From JABFSM01 sp052389555 (GTDB taxonomy: Bacteria > Gemmatimonadota > Gemmatimonadetes > Gemmatimonadales > GWC2-71-9), in contig JBQTHV010000151.1 in the NCBI GenBank assembly GCA_052389555.1, positions 1-27,858 of the forward strand: a stretch of DNA of 27,858 nt, in the 5' to 3' direction. Made by a program: the position numbers and the translations under genes. Positions 12,548 through 19,750 of the stretch are shown here, one piece after another (positions within the stretch are counted from its first letter, which is position 1; each line of letters starts with the position of its first letter). Below the pieces are notes generated by a model. The model saw only the letters and a list, made by a program, of their open reading frames with translations. It was not told the origin of the DNA and did no database searches.

Positions 12548-13789
12548 ATGCGACGTCTCCGTCTCCCCGCCGTGGTGGTTGCCCTGGCGGCCTGCACCGC
12601 GAACACCCAGGAGCCGCGGTCCATTGCCATTCGTGACAGCGCGGGCATCCAGATCGTGGAACATCCCGCGGGTTATGAGGCTTCGCTCCCGGAGTGGCGG
12701 GTGGGGCCGGAGCCACTGGTCGATATCGGCGGGCAGGATGAGTCGAGTCCCCCCGAGCCCGGTCACGATCTGGACCGGGTTAGGGGCGCGGCCCGGCTGT
12801 CGGATGGGCGTATCGTGGTGAGCAACGGGGGATCGTCGGAGCTCAGGTTTTTCGATAGCACCGGCCGGTTCCTCAAGTCGGCAGGCCGGCAGGGACAGGG
12901 GCCGGGCGAGTTTGCCTATCTGGGCGCGATACAACTTCTACCGGGAGACACCCTCTTCCTGATCGATGGGCAGCTGCGGCGAGGCTCGTTCTTCGATCCG
13001 GACGGTGAGTTCATCCGAACCATCCCGACTACCCAACTCGAAGACCGTCATTCCGTCGGCGCATCGGCGCTCATGAGTGACGGACGCCTGCTGGGGAATG
13101 ATGGGAGGTTTCCTGAGATGAAGGAGATCTCCGGTCCGGTCCGCAGGGATCCGTTCGCCATCGTACAGTTCGAGCCGCGGGCTAGTCATCGGGACACCGT
13201 TGCTCTCGTTTCTGGGAGCGAGGTGTATCCCGCCCTCGGCCACGAAGGAGGGCACGAGTTCCCCACTATTCATTCGGTCGAGTTCGGGCGGTTTACGGTC
13301 TTTTCCACTGATGGCCGGCGGATCTTCGTGGGAACCAACGACTCGGATGGCATTTGGGTATTCAACTCCAATGGAGCGCTCTTCCGCATCATTCGAACCG
13401 CAACTCCCCCCGAGCCGGTAACCGAGGCACATCGAAAGCAGCGCGTCGAGGAGCATGAACGGAGTATCAACGCTTCGCGGGTCTCCGAGCAGATCAAGGC
13501 TGAGTGGCGCAAGATGTACGAGAACCCACGATACGCGGAGACGTTTCCTTATTACGAACGGCTGATGCCCGGCGCAGATGGCACCCTGTGGCTCGAGCGG
13601 GTCCGGCATTACGACGATGAAGGGCGCCGGTTTGTGGTCTATGACTCGACCGGCCGGGCCATTGCGACTCTCACGGGGCCTGAGCGCATGCGGCCTTACG
13701 TGGTCGGGCCCGATCTGGTGATCGGTCTGTGGCGCGACCCCGACGACGTGCATCACGTGCGGGTCTATCGGGTAAAGCGCGAACAGTGA
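12548..13789 (+). CDS. Six-bladed beta-propeller lipoprotein
   Basis: The start ATG 12548 follows GGAGGTG (12539-12545). The 413-residue product has a lipobox LAAC (Cys16). It then has repeated blade-like units: RLSDGRIVVSNGGSSELRFFDSTGRFL near residue 87, LLPGDTLFLIDGQLRRGSFFDPDGEF near 129, STDGRRIFVGTNDSDGIWVFNSNGAL near 254 and GADGTLWLERVRHYDDEGRRFVVYDSTGR near 343. The phrase GRQGQGPGEF is typical of NHL/6-bladed propellers of this type. These proteins are thought to bind partners or ligands at the cell surface, and no enzyme site is visible. Whether it works with the upstream sensor protein is unknown. An inverted heptamer array follows. Confidence 0.85.
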   Translation: MRRLRLPAVVVALAACTANTQEPRSIAIRDSAGIQIVEHPAGYEASLPEWRVGPEPLVDIGGQDESSPPEPGHDLDRVRGAARLSDGRIVVSNGGSSELRFFDSTGRFLKSAGRQGQGPGEFAYLGAIQLLPGDTLFLIDGQLRRGSFFDPDGEFIRTIPTTQLEDRHSVGASALMSDGRLLGNDGRFPEMKEISGPVRRDPFAIVQFEPRASHRDTVALVSGSEVYPALGHEGGHEFPTIHSVEFGRFTVFSTDGRRIFVGTNDSDGIWVFNSNGALFRIIRTATPPEPVTEAHRKQRVEEHERSINASRVSEQIKAEWRKMYENPRYAETFPYYERLMPGADGTLWLERVRHYDDEGRRFVVYDSTGRAIATLTGPERMRPYVVGPDLVIGLWRDPDDVHHVRVYRVKREQ

Positions 13790-13792
13790 AGA

Positions 13793-13876
13793 GTCTTCAG
13801 TCCTCAGTCGTCAGTATTCAGTCATCAGTGTCGATTGGTCCCTCCTACTGACGACTGACGACTGACGACTGAAGAC
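13793..13876 (+). repeat. Inverted heptamer array with 22-base arms
   Basis: Arms 13793-13814 and 13855-13876 are complementary except at one base, with a 40-base loop. TCA at 13797, 13804, 13811, 13818 and 13825 stops all minus-strand frames. TGA at 13849, 13856, 13863 and 13870 stops all plus-strand frames. It directly follows the propeller stop (TGA 13787) and would make a long transcript hairpin. Confidence 0.85.
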
Positions 13877-13907
13877 CCCTCACTGTCGGGCTTCTATCTT
13901 CCACCAG

Positions 13908-14306
13908 ATGCCACTTACCCGCGTCGCCGTGCTCGGCTGGCCGGTGTCGGAGGCGCGGGCCGAGTTCGCCGCCGCGGCCGCCGAGCTGGGCCGGGTGCTC
14001 GAGGAAAGCGGCATCGCCATCGCCAGGCCCGGCGAACCCGCCGAGGCCATCATCGCGCTGCCCGGCAGCACGGTCACCCTGGCCGATGTCTTGACCGAGT
14101 GTTTCGACGGCCCTCCGCCGGAACGACCCTGCGGGCTGCTCGATACCGCCAACTATTTCTCCCACCTCTTGACTCATACCGAAGACGGATTGATCGAGCG
14201 CCTGGTGCGCGAGTCGCAGCGAGGCCGGCTGATCCTCGAGCGTGATCCCGCGGCGCTGGTGCGGGCGCTCGCGGAGTATCGTCCCCCCGAGACCCGCCGC
14301 GGATGA
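13908..14306 (+). CDS. Shortened LOG-like (lysine decarboxylase family) protein
   Basis: The 132-residue product has the start of a LOG-type Rossmann protein (RVAVLGWPVSEARAEF, then LGRVLEESGIAI). It jumps directly to the later part (IIALPGSTVTLADVLTE, PCGLLDTANYFSHLL and ERDPAALVRALAEYRPPE). The usual middle of about 65 residues is absent, including the GGG-x-x-GLMG loop and the MHERK active-site segment. The usual PGG-x-GT-x-x-E is changed to PGSTVTLADV. LOG enzymes release cytokinin-like bases or ribose phosphate from nucleotides, and this form should be catalytically dead. The frame is uninterrupted, so it may be a kept mini-protein rather than decay. It overlaps pnuC by 4 bases (ATGA). 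Confidence 0.72.
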   Translation: MPLTRVAVLGWPVSEARAEFAAAAAELGRVLEESGIAIARPGEPAEAIIALPGSTVTLADVLTECFDGPPPERPCGLLDTANYFSHLLTHTEDGLIERLVRESQRGRLILERDPAALVRALAEYRPPETRRG

Positions 14307-14875
14307 GTCTCTTCGAGCTGGTCGCCGCGGCGTTCGGCATCATCAGCGTCTTCTTCAGCACCCGCCAGAATGTGCTGGCCTGGCCGACCTCGCTCGCCAA
14401 CAACGCGATGTACTTCGTGTTTTTCCTCAATCAGCGGCTCTTCGCGCTGATGGCGCTCCAGGCGTTCTTCGGGGGGATCGCGATTTACGGCTGGTACAAG
14501 TGGCTCTTCGGCGGGGCCCATCACACGCCGCTCAAGGTGACCCGGATCCCGGTCGCGCTGGGCGCTCTGCTCACGGCCGTTGCAGCGCTCGGCACCGCCG
14601 TCATCTGGTTCGTGCTGGAGCACCATACCGGCGATCCCGACCCGCTGATCGATGCGTTTTTCTTTGCGGTGAGCCTGACGGCCCAGTGGATGATGGCGCG
14701 GAAGTACTTCGAGTGCTGGCCGGTGTGGGTGGCGATCAACTGCGTGTCGGTGCCGTTCTTTCTGCTCCGCGGGAATTATCCCACGGCCGGCCAGTACGCC
14801 GTCTTCCTTGTGCTGGCGGTCATGGGGACGGTGAGCTGGTGGCGGTCGATGAAAACCGCGAGAAGTGAAAAGTGA
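14303..14875 (+). CDS. pnuC: PnuC-type nicotinamide riboside (vitamin B) transporter
   Basis: This 190-residue inner-membrane protein has about seven helices, the PnuC layout. Motifs are STRQNVLAWPTSLANNAMYF near residues 19-38, ALQAFFGGIAIYGWYKW near 51-67, and SLTAQWMMARKYFECWPVWV near 122-141. These match the substrate and half-repeat motifs of PnuC, which lets nicotinamide riboside in by facilitated diffusion for NAD synthesis; related Pnu proteins carry riboflavin or thiamin. Substrate choice cannot be read safely here. The last residues Arg-Ser-Glu-Lys and TGA come from a GTGAAAA array. The upstream LOG-like gene overlaps, hinting at a shared nucleotide-salvage role. Confidence 0.88.
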   Translation: MSLFELVAAAFGIISVFFSTRQNVLAWPTSLANNAMYFVFFLNQRLFALMALQAFFGGIAIYGWYKWLFGGAHHTPLKVTRIPVALGALLTAVAALGTAVIWFVLEHHTGDPDPLIDAFFFAVSLTAQWMMARKYFECWPVWVAINCVSVPFFLLRGNYPTAGQYAVFLVLAVMGTVSWWRSMKTARSEK

Positions 14876-14885
14876 AAAGTGAAGA
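14865..14885 (+). repeat. Heptamer array GTGAAAA/GTGAAGA, three units
   Basis: TGA at 14866, 14873 and 14880 covers all plus-strand frames. TGA 14873 is the pnuC stop. It is the plus-facing half of a pair of arrays between convergent genes. Confidence 0.85.
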
Positions 14886-14910
14886 ATGACTGGTGAAGAG
14901 CGGGATCCGG

Positions 14911-14929
14911 TTCACCGTTCACCGTTCAC
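14911..14929 (-). repeat. Heptamer array CGGTGAA (minus strand), nearly three units
   Basis: On the plus strand TTCACCG is repeated. TCA at 14912, 14919 and 14926 gives minus-strand TGA in all three frames. The one at 14919-14921 is the stop of the permease, whose last residues Arg-Glu-Arg are read from the array. It faces the opposite way from the pnuC array 26 bases away. Confidence 0.85.
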
Positions 14930-16271
14930 GCTTCTTCCAGTAAAAAAAGCCCGGCACTCCCAGGGCCAGCAGCCCTGCACCGCGGAGCGCATTGCCGGGA
15001 TTGGAGCGGATCGACCCGATCACGACATAACCCGCAGCGAGCAGGAACAGGACCAGCGTCCACGGGTAACCCGGCAGGCTGAACCGCGAGCGCGAACCCC
15101 CACTCCCCATTCCCGATTCCCCACTCCCCATTCCCGATTCCCGGCGCCGAAACACCACCAGGGTAGCTGCCGTGGCTCCGAAAAAGATCCAGTCCGCGAA
15201 CGTCACGTAATCGAGCAACTGCCCATAGGTGCGGGTGCCGATCAGTAAACATGCCCATGCTCCTTGCGCCACGATCGCGGTGGCCGGGGTGCGGAAGCGT
15301 GGATGGAGCCGGGCGAAAGAACGGAAGAACAGGCCGTCCGCCGCCATTGCCTGATAGACCCGGGGCGAAACCAGGATCACGAGGTCGAGAAACCCGAAGG
15401 TCGAGATCAGGATCCCGACGCTGATGAGGGTACGGCCGGCCGGGCCCAGGACCGCGCTCATGGTGTCGGCGGCGGGTGCCGTGCTCGCCGCCAGGCCATC
15501 GACTCCTAACACGCGCAGATAGGCCACATTTGCCAGCACATAGACGGCGACCACCCCTAACACGCCAGCGACCAGGGCCCGCGGGAGGTTCCGCTCCGGG
15601 TCGACCAGCTCCTCGGCGATGAAATTGGTCTGCTGCCAGCCCCCGTAGGCGAACAGCACGGGGACGAACGCGGTCGCGAGCGCCAGCACAGTCCCCCCGA
15701 ATCCGTGGGGAAGGTCGCGAACCAGGAGCGGCGCGGTTACCGGTGGAGGGGGAACAAGTAGCACCCCTGCGACGATCAGGAGACCCAAGGCCGCCAGCTT
15801 GAGGACGGTCAGAATGTTCTGGGTCCACGCCGCCGGCTTCACCCCGACGAAGTTGAGCGCCGAGAGCAGGAGGATCGCGCCGACCGCCACCCAGGGGAGG
15901 GTCGAAGCAGGCCATCCGAACAGGGCGCCCGCGTAACTCGCAAACGTGAACGCCACCGCGGCGATGGCGCCGGTCGCGATCATGAGCAGGAGCGCCCATG
16001 CGTAGAGGAAGGCCGGCAATTGCCCGAAGCCTTCCCGGAGGTAGGCATAGCCGCCGCCCACTCGAGGTAGTCGAGCGCCCAGCTCGCCGAATATGAACGC
16101 GCCGAGGAGCGCGACCCCGCCGCCCAGGATCCAGGCGGTCAGGGTGAGTGGAGCGGTCCCCACCCGATTCGCGACGACGGCAGGATTGAGGAAGATTCCC
16201 GACCCGATGATCCCGCCAATGACCGCCATGGTGGCGCTGAAGAGGCCGAGGCGGCGGGCGTAGGAAGGCAT
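14919..16271 (-). CDS. APC-superfamily amino acid permease
   Basis: This 450-residue inner-membrane transporter has about 12 helices. The unwound first-helix motif VIGGIIGSGIFLNP lies at residues 17-30. GARLPRVGGGYAYLREGFG near 65-83 matches the second conserved region of APC permeases, and the family motif YGGWQQTNFIAEELVDPERN lies near 209-228. It probably exchanges or imports amino acids with protons, and the substrate is unknown. The loop after helix 10 contains a heptapeptide repeat (GESGMGS twice) read from an in-frame heptamer array, which looks inserted. No ribosome binding site is clear; a TAGGGAGC-type array begins 8 bases upstream of the start. Confidence 0.9.
   Translation of the reverse strand: MPSYARRLGLFSATMAVIGGIIGSGIFLNPAVVANRVGTAPLTLTAWILGGGVALLGAFIFGELGARLPRVGGGYAYLREGFGQLPAFLYAWALLLMIATGAIAAVAFTFASYAGALFGWPASTLPWVAVGAILLLSALNFVGVKPAAWTQNILTVLKLAALGLLIVAGVLLVPPPPVTAPLLVRDLPHGFGGTVLALATAFVPVLFAYGGWQQTNFIAEELVDPERNLPRALVAGVLGVVAVYVLANVAYLRVLGVDGLAASTAPAADTMSAVLGPAGRTLISVGILISTFGFLDLVILVSPRVYQAMAADGLFFRSFARLHPRFRTPATAIVAQGAWACLLIGTRTYGQLLDYVTFADWIFFGATAATLVVFRRRESGMGSGESGMGSGGSRSRFSLPGYPWTLVLFLLAAGYVVIGSIRSNPGNALRGAGLLALGVPGFFYWKKRER
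15100..15141 (-). repeat. In-frame heptamer array inside the permease gene, six units
   Basis: Read on the plus strand the units are CCACTCC, CCATTCC, CGATTCC, then the same three again. They total 42 bases or 14 codons, so the permease frame is kept. None of the units contains a stop in the used frame. On the protein this gives two copies of a Gly-Glu-Ser-Gly-Met-Gly-Ser heptapeptide in a cytoplasmic loop. Confidence 0.85.
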
Positions 16272-16278
16272 GCAGGGC

Positions 16279-16298
16279 CTAGGGAGCTAGGGAGCTAG
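16279..16298 (+). repeat. Octamer array with CTAG core, near the permease start
   Basis: CTAGGGAG units carry CTAG at 16279, 16287 and 16295, spaced 8 bases. CTAG is palindromic, so TAG occurs in all frames of both strands. Bases 16299-16342 continue G-rich, with no other pattern. Unlike most arrays, this one is upstream of genes on both sides. Confidence 0.8.
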
Positions 16299-16342
16299 GG
16301 GTTGGGGGCCAGGGAACAGGGACGAGCGCTCTAGACCAGGGC

Positions 16343-16348
16343 TATAAT
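16343..16348 (+). promoter_or_regulatory. TATAAT -10 box, likely leaderless start for the 77-residue gene
   Basis: A perfect TATAAT lies five bases before ATG 16354. Transcription normally starts about 6-7 bases after the -10 box, which would put it at or next to the A of ATG. No ribosome binding site is possible in the gap. No convincing -35 box is visible near 16320. Confidence 0.55.
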
Positions 16349-16353
16349 AGTTC

Positions 16354-16587
16354 ATGGGCTTCAGAACGTTTACGGATCGCGAGAATCGGCAGTGGGAAGT
16401 GCGGCCGGTCTCGCGCGACGAGTGGGAACTCTCCCCGACCGGGGATAACCCGGACCCGGCTCGCACGGTTGCCCCGCCGGGTTACGAGACCGATCCGTAC
16501 GAATTGAGCAAGGAGGAGCTCCAGGGGCTCCTCGATCAGAGTATTCCGCGACCCCGCCGTCAGGTGAAGAACCCGTTCGGCGACTGA
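16354..16587 (+). CDS. Small conserved soluble protein (77 residues)
   Basis: The product starts FRTFTDRENRQWEVRPVSRDEWELSP and continues with APPGYETDPYELSKEELQGLLDQS and a basic tail ending NPFGD. The pattern RTFxDxxxxxWEVRP and the PPGYExDPxELSxEELxxLLD segment look like a conserved small family, and it has no membrane helix. Its role is unknown. A perfect -10 box immediately upstream suggests leaderless transcription. It is divergent from the permease. Confidence 0.75.
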   Translation: MGFRTFTDRENRQWEVRPVSRDEWELSPTGDNPDPARTVAPPGYETDPYELSKEELQGLLDQSIPRPRRQVKNPFGD

Positions 16588-16633
16588 TTCGCTCGCGGCC
16601 GCTTGGGCAGATAGATTCTCCCTTTCAGGCTGT

Positions 16634-16668
16634 TTTCACCTTTCACCTTTCACTTTTCACTTTTCACG
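16634..16668 (+). repeat. Heptamer array TTTCACC/TTTCACT, five units
   Basis: TCA at 16636, 16643, 16650, 16657 and 16664 gives minus-strand TGA in all frames. No minus-strand gene ends here. The GMC oxidoreductase GTG start is the next base after the array. The preceding 16588-16633 shows nothing else. Confidence 0.8.
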
Positions 16669-18459
16669 GTGTTTCTCCGGCAACCCCAGGCAGGCACCCC
16701 CTACGACGTCATCGTGGTCGGCTCCGGCGCCGGCGGCGGCATGGCCGCGTACCAGCTCGCGGTAGCAGGGCTCAAGGTCCTGGTGCTGGAGGCGGGACGG
16801 CAGTACGACCCCGTCACCGAGACGCCGATGTTCCAGCTTCCCAAGGACGCGCCGCTTCGCGGGGGCGGAACGCGCGAGAAGCCGTTCGGCTTCTACGACG
16901 CCACGGTTGACGGCGGGTGGGAAGTTCCCGGGGAACCCTACACGAACGCGCCGGGAAGCGAATTCCGCTGGTGGCGGGCCCGAATGCTGGGCGGGCGCAC
17001 CAATCACTGGGGCCGAATCTCGCTCCGGATGGGGCCCTATGATTTCAAGCCGAAGTCCCGCGATGGGCTGGGGGCCGACTGGCCCCTCACTTACGAGGAC
17101 CTGGCGCCGTACTACGACAAGACTGAATTGCTGATCGGGGTGTACGGCTCGAACCACGGTCTCGAGAACACTCCCGATTCTTCCCCGGATGTGCTGCTCC
17201 CGCCCCCCGCCGCCCGCCCATCCGAGCTTCTCGCCGCGAAGGCCTGCACATCGCTCGGCATCCCGGTGCTCCCCGCGCACCGCGCGGTGCTCAGCGTGCG
17301 GCAGGACGGCGCGGCCATCGCGCGGAGGGTCCATCCTGATAACCCGCTGGCCCGGCGGGTGCTGGCCGCGCAGCTGAACAGCCGGGCGGCCTGTTTTTGG
17401 GCCACCGAGTGCGGTCGGGGCTGCTCGATCAAGGCGAACTTCCAGTCAACTACCGTGCTCTTGCCGCCGGCGATTGCGTCCGGCAACTGCCACATCGTCG
17501 CCGACGCCATGGTGCGCGAAGTCACCGTCGATCGGAACGGCCGGGCAACCGGAGTGCATTACATAGACAAACGCACTCGCACCGACCGGCACGCGCGGGG
17601 GCGCGTCGTGGTGCTGGCCGCGAGCGCCTGCGAAACCGCCCGCATCCTGCTCAACTCGAAGAGCAGCCAGTTCCCCAACGGAGTCGCGAACGTCAGCGGG
17701 TTAGTGGGGAAGTACCTGATGGACACGGTAGGTGCCGGGCTCTCCGGGCAGATCCCCGCACTCGAGAATCTCCCGGCGTATCACTACGACGGCGCCGGCG
17801 GGATCCACTCCTATATGCCGTGGTGGCTCTACCAGGAGCAGCTCGGAGGCCGGCTCGGCTTTGCCCGCGGATATCACGTCGAGTTCGGGGGCGGGAAGGG
17901 CATGCCCGGACCGGGCATCTTCTCCGGGCTCGAGCACTACACCAACGGCGCCTACGGGAAACGGTTCAAAGCAGAAGCCCGCCGCTACTACGGGTCGTTC
18001 ATGTGGTTCGACGGCCGGGGGGAAATGATCCCCAACGAGAACAGCTACTGCGAGCTCGATCCCGATGTGGTCGATCAGTGGGGGATCCCGGTGCTGCGAT
18101 TCCACTGGAAGTGGTCGGAGCACGAGACCGGGCAGGCCAAGCACATGATCGACACGTTCAAGACGATCGTCGAGGCGATGGGCGGCAAGGTGGTCGGCAC
18201 GCCGCCTACCGACGGCGCCCGCGCGATCGCCCGAGGCGGCCAGATCATTCACGAGGTGGGGACCTGCCGAATGGGCGACGATCCACGCACCTCGGTGCTC
18301 AACCAGTGGGGCCAAGCCTGGGACGTGAAGAATTTGTTCGTGGCGGACGGTGCGTCGTTCGTGTCCAATGCCGACAAGAACCCGACGCTGTCGATCCTGG
18401 CGCTCGCCTGGCGGACGTCCGACCACATCGTCGGGCAGCTCAAGCGTGGAGAGTTATGA
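16669..18459 (+). CDS. GMC-family FAD-dependent oxidoreductase (sugar/gluconate dehydrogenase large subunit type)
   Basis: This 596-residue flavoprotein starts at GTG 16669 with the FAD-binding motif VVGSGAGGG (16-24) and the acidic end of strand 2 near residue 41. RARMLGGRTNHWGRIS near 104-119 is the GMC signature. The C-terminal end HEVGTCRMGDDP (from 528) and ADKNPTLSILALAWR near 568-582 are conserved active-site segments. The family oxidises sugars or sugar acids at FAD and passes electrons to a cytochrome or quinone. No signal peptide is seen; the overlapping small subunit has a Tat-type signal and in related enzymes carries the large subunit out. No cytochrome subunit is in the window. 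Confidence 0.92.
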   Translation: MFLRQPQAGTPYDVIVVGSGAGGGMAAYQLAVAGLKVLVLEAGRQYDPVTETPMFQLPKDAPLRGGGTREKPFGFYDATVDGGWEVPGEPYTNAPGSEFRWWRARMLGGRTNHWGRISLRMGPYDFKPKSRDGLGADWPLTYEDLAPYYDKTELLIGVYGSNHGLENTPDSSPDVLLPPPAARPSELLAAKACTSLGIPVLPAHRAVLSVRQDGAAIARRVHPDNPLARRVLAAQLNSRAACFWATECGRGCSIKANFQSTTVLLPPAIASGNCHIVADAMVREVTVDRNGRATGVHYIDKRTRTDRHARGRVVVLAASACETARILLNSKSSQFPNGVANVSGLVGKYLMDTVGAGLSGQIPALENLPAYHYDGAGGIHSYMPWWLYQEQLGGRLGFARGYHVEFGGGKGMPGPGIFSGLEHYTNGAYGKRFKAEARRYYGSFMWFDGRGEMIPNENSYCELDPDVVDQWGIPVLRFHWKWSEHETGQAKHMIDTFKTIVEAMGGKVVGTPPTDGARAIARGGQIIHEVGTCRMGDDPRTSVLNQWGQAWDVKNLFVADGASFVSNADKNPTLSILALAWRTSDHIVGQLKRGEL

Positions 18460-19214
18460 GGGACAAGAATAACAACGAGCCCACGGATTACACGGATTAC
18501 ACGGATGAGAATGCTGACCGTTCACCGACCGAATCCGTGTCATCTGTGGGCCAAAATACCGGGTTAGGCATTGCCCGAAGGGATGCCTTGAAAGCCATGG
18601 CCGCGGCCGCGGGCGCGCTGCCGGTGCTCGAGGCGGCGCTGGAGGCCCAGCAAGGCGCCGGGACCCAGCCGCCCAGCCGTCCCGCTGTCCAGCCGTCTGC
18701 GGTGGGGCCGAGGGGTGGGCCCTGGGACCCCGATCTCATTCACCCGCGCCCGGGGACCTGGCCTCGCAAGCTGAGCGCGGGCGAGCTGATCACGCTGGGC
18801 GCGCTGTGCGACACGATCATCCCCGCCGACGAGAAGAGCCCGAATGCCAGCGCGGCCGGGGTGCCGGCCTGGATCAACGAGTACGTGAGCTACGAAGGCA
18901 ATCAGAACGCGCTCGTGCGGGTTAGGGGCGGGTTGGTCTGGCTCAACCGGGAGAGCAACCAGCGGTTCGGGCGGCCCTTCGTTCGGCTCTCCGCCGCCGA
19001 GCGCAGTCAGATCTGCGACGACATCTGCTATCTCCCGAAGGCCAGGCCCGAGCATCAGGCCGCCGCCCGGTTCTTCGACCTGGTCCGTGATCTCACCGCG
19101 GTCGGCTTCTACACCACCCGGGAGGGCATGCGAGACCTCGGCTACATCGGTAATGTCGCGCTTCTGCGGTTTCCCGAGGTGAGTGCCGAGATCAAGGCGC
19201 GGCTCGACGTCTGA
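18456..19214 (+). CDS. Gluconate 2-dehydrogenase subunit 3 family protein, Tat-exported
   Basis: ATG 18456 overlaps the GMC stop by 4 bases. The 252-residue product has a twin-arginine-type signal ARRDALKAMAAAAGALPVL starting at residue 40. The subunit-3 domain follows, with LSAGELITLGALCDTIIPAD near 106-125, GVPAWINEYVSY near 133 and FDLVRDLTAVGFYTTREGMRDLGY near 207-230. In known FAD-dependent dehydrogenases this subunit helps mature and export the large subunit. The first 40 residues are unusually long for a Tat n-region. Residues 8-32 are read from a GGATTACAC-type element, so the extension looks inserted. Starts after the element are not obvious. Confidence 0.88.
   Translation: MRDKNNNEPTDYTDYTDENADRSPTESVSSVGQNTGLGIARRDALKAMAAAAGALPVLEAALEAQQGAGTQPPSRPAVQPSAVGPRGGPWDPDLIHPRPGTWPRKLSAGELITLGALCDTIIPADEKSPNASAAGVPAWINEYVSYEGNQNALVRVRGGLVWLNRESNQRFGRPFVRLSAAERSQICDDICYLPKARPEHQAAARFFDLVRDLTAVGFYTTREGMRDLGYIGNVALLRFPEVSAEIKARLDV
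18479..18551. repeat. GGATTACAC-type inverted element inside the small-subunit gene
   Basis: The left end starts GCCCACGGATTACACGG, with a second ACACGGAT unit. The right end reads GAATCCGTGTCATCTGTGGG, which is the imperfect inverse. The same ends occur at 22555-22711 and in minimal form at 24446-24466. The element is in frame with the gene and codes for a Thr-Asp-Tyr repeat. Confidence 0.75.
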
Positions 19215-19230
19215 GCCGGCGCCGCGGGTT

Positions 19231-19704
19231 ATGCGAGCCCTCCATCACGTGGTGACCCGGACCCGCGAGGTGCGTCGGGGCGAACCGGTGTTTGCCGGGA
19301 CCCGGGTGCCGGTACGCGCCCTGGTCGAAGCGCTGGACAGGGGCGCCGGCCTGGACGGGTTCCTGAGCGCCAACCCCGAGGTATCCCGGGAGATCGCGCT
19401 CCAGGCCCTGGCGCTCGGGCTCGAGGCGTTGCTGCGCGATATCCCGCTCGAGCCCGGACCGAGCCAGCGGTCACTCCTCCCCCGCCACGATCCCGCCGGG
19501 GTTATTCTCAATGCGGAAGAACTGTCCGTGGATCAGGTGGTCGGAAAACGGGTCCGCTGTCCAGCCTGCCGGATGCTCGCTTTTCGGTCCTGGCCCGAGG
19601 GGTGGGATGCCCACGCGGCTACCCGCTGCCGGGGGATTCCCGGATCCTCCGCCGAAGCACGAAAAGCGGAATTCAAGCGCAGGTATGGTCATCTATTTAG
19701 GTGA
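19231..19704 (+). CDS. DUF433 domain fused to a C2HC zinc-finger-like domain
   Basis: The 157-residue product, from ATG 19231, has an N-terminal DUF433 domain with GEPVFAGTRVPVRALVEAL at 17-35 and NPEVSREIALQALALGL near 48-64. This domain is common in antitoxin-like proteins and is probably a winged-helix fold. The C-terminal part has Cys110, Cys113, His128 and Cys133 in the order C-x2-C-x14-H-x4-C. It ends RKAEFKRRYGHLFR, a pattern known from uncharacterised small proteins. No DUF5615 or PIN-type toxin gene lies beside it. The open frame reaches back to 19183 within the preceding gene, but 19231 fits the domain start. Confidence 0.78.
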   Translation: MRALHHVVTRTREVRRGEPVFAGTRVPVRALVEALDRGAGLDGFLSANPEVSREIALQALALGLEALLRDIPLEPGPSQRSLLPRHDPAGVILNAEELSVDQVVGKRVRCPACRMLAFRSWPEGWDAHAATRCRGIPGSSAEARKAEFKRRYGHLFR

Positions 19705-19710
19705 TTCGAA

Positions 19711-19736
19711 AGGAGGTAGTAAGTAGCCTACCTCCT
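19711..19736 (+). promoter_or_regulatory. 9-bp hairpin carrying a perfect Shine-Dalgarno and its complement
   Basis: AGGAGGTAG at 19711-19719 pairs exactly with CTACCTCCT at 19728-19736 around an 8-base loop. The left arm, with the bases before it, is a perfect AAAGGAGGT, but no start codon lies at the right distance. The M16 gene starts at 19751 with its own weaker GAGGT at 19742-19746. The hairpin could end the DUF433 transcript or control translation of the peptidase. Confidence 0.5.
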
Positions 19737-19750
19737 GATACGAGGTCCTG

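Noticed and set aside
14926..15999. 357-codon minus-strand frame overlapping the permease
   Set aside because: It is the shifted frame of the permease, with Arg/Gly/Pro-rich text and no membrane helices or motifs.
18900..18930. Telomere-like GGGTTAGG sequences
   Set aside because: The word occurs singly and not in tandem, within ordinary coding regions. It is listed as a possible over-used word instead.
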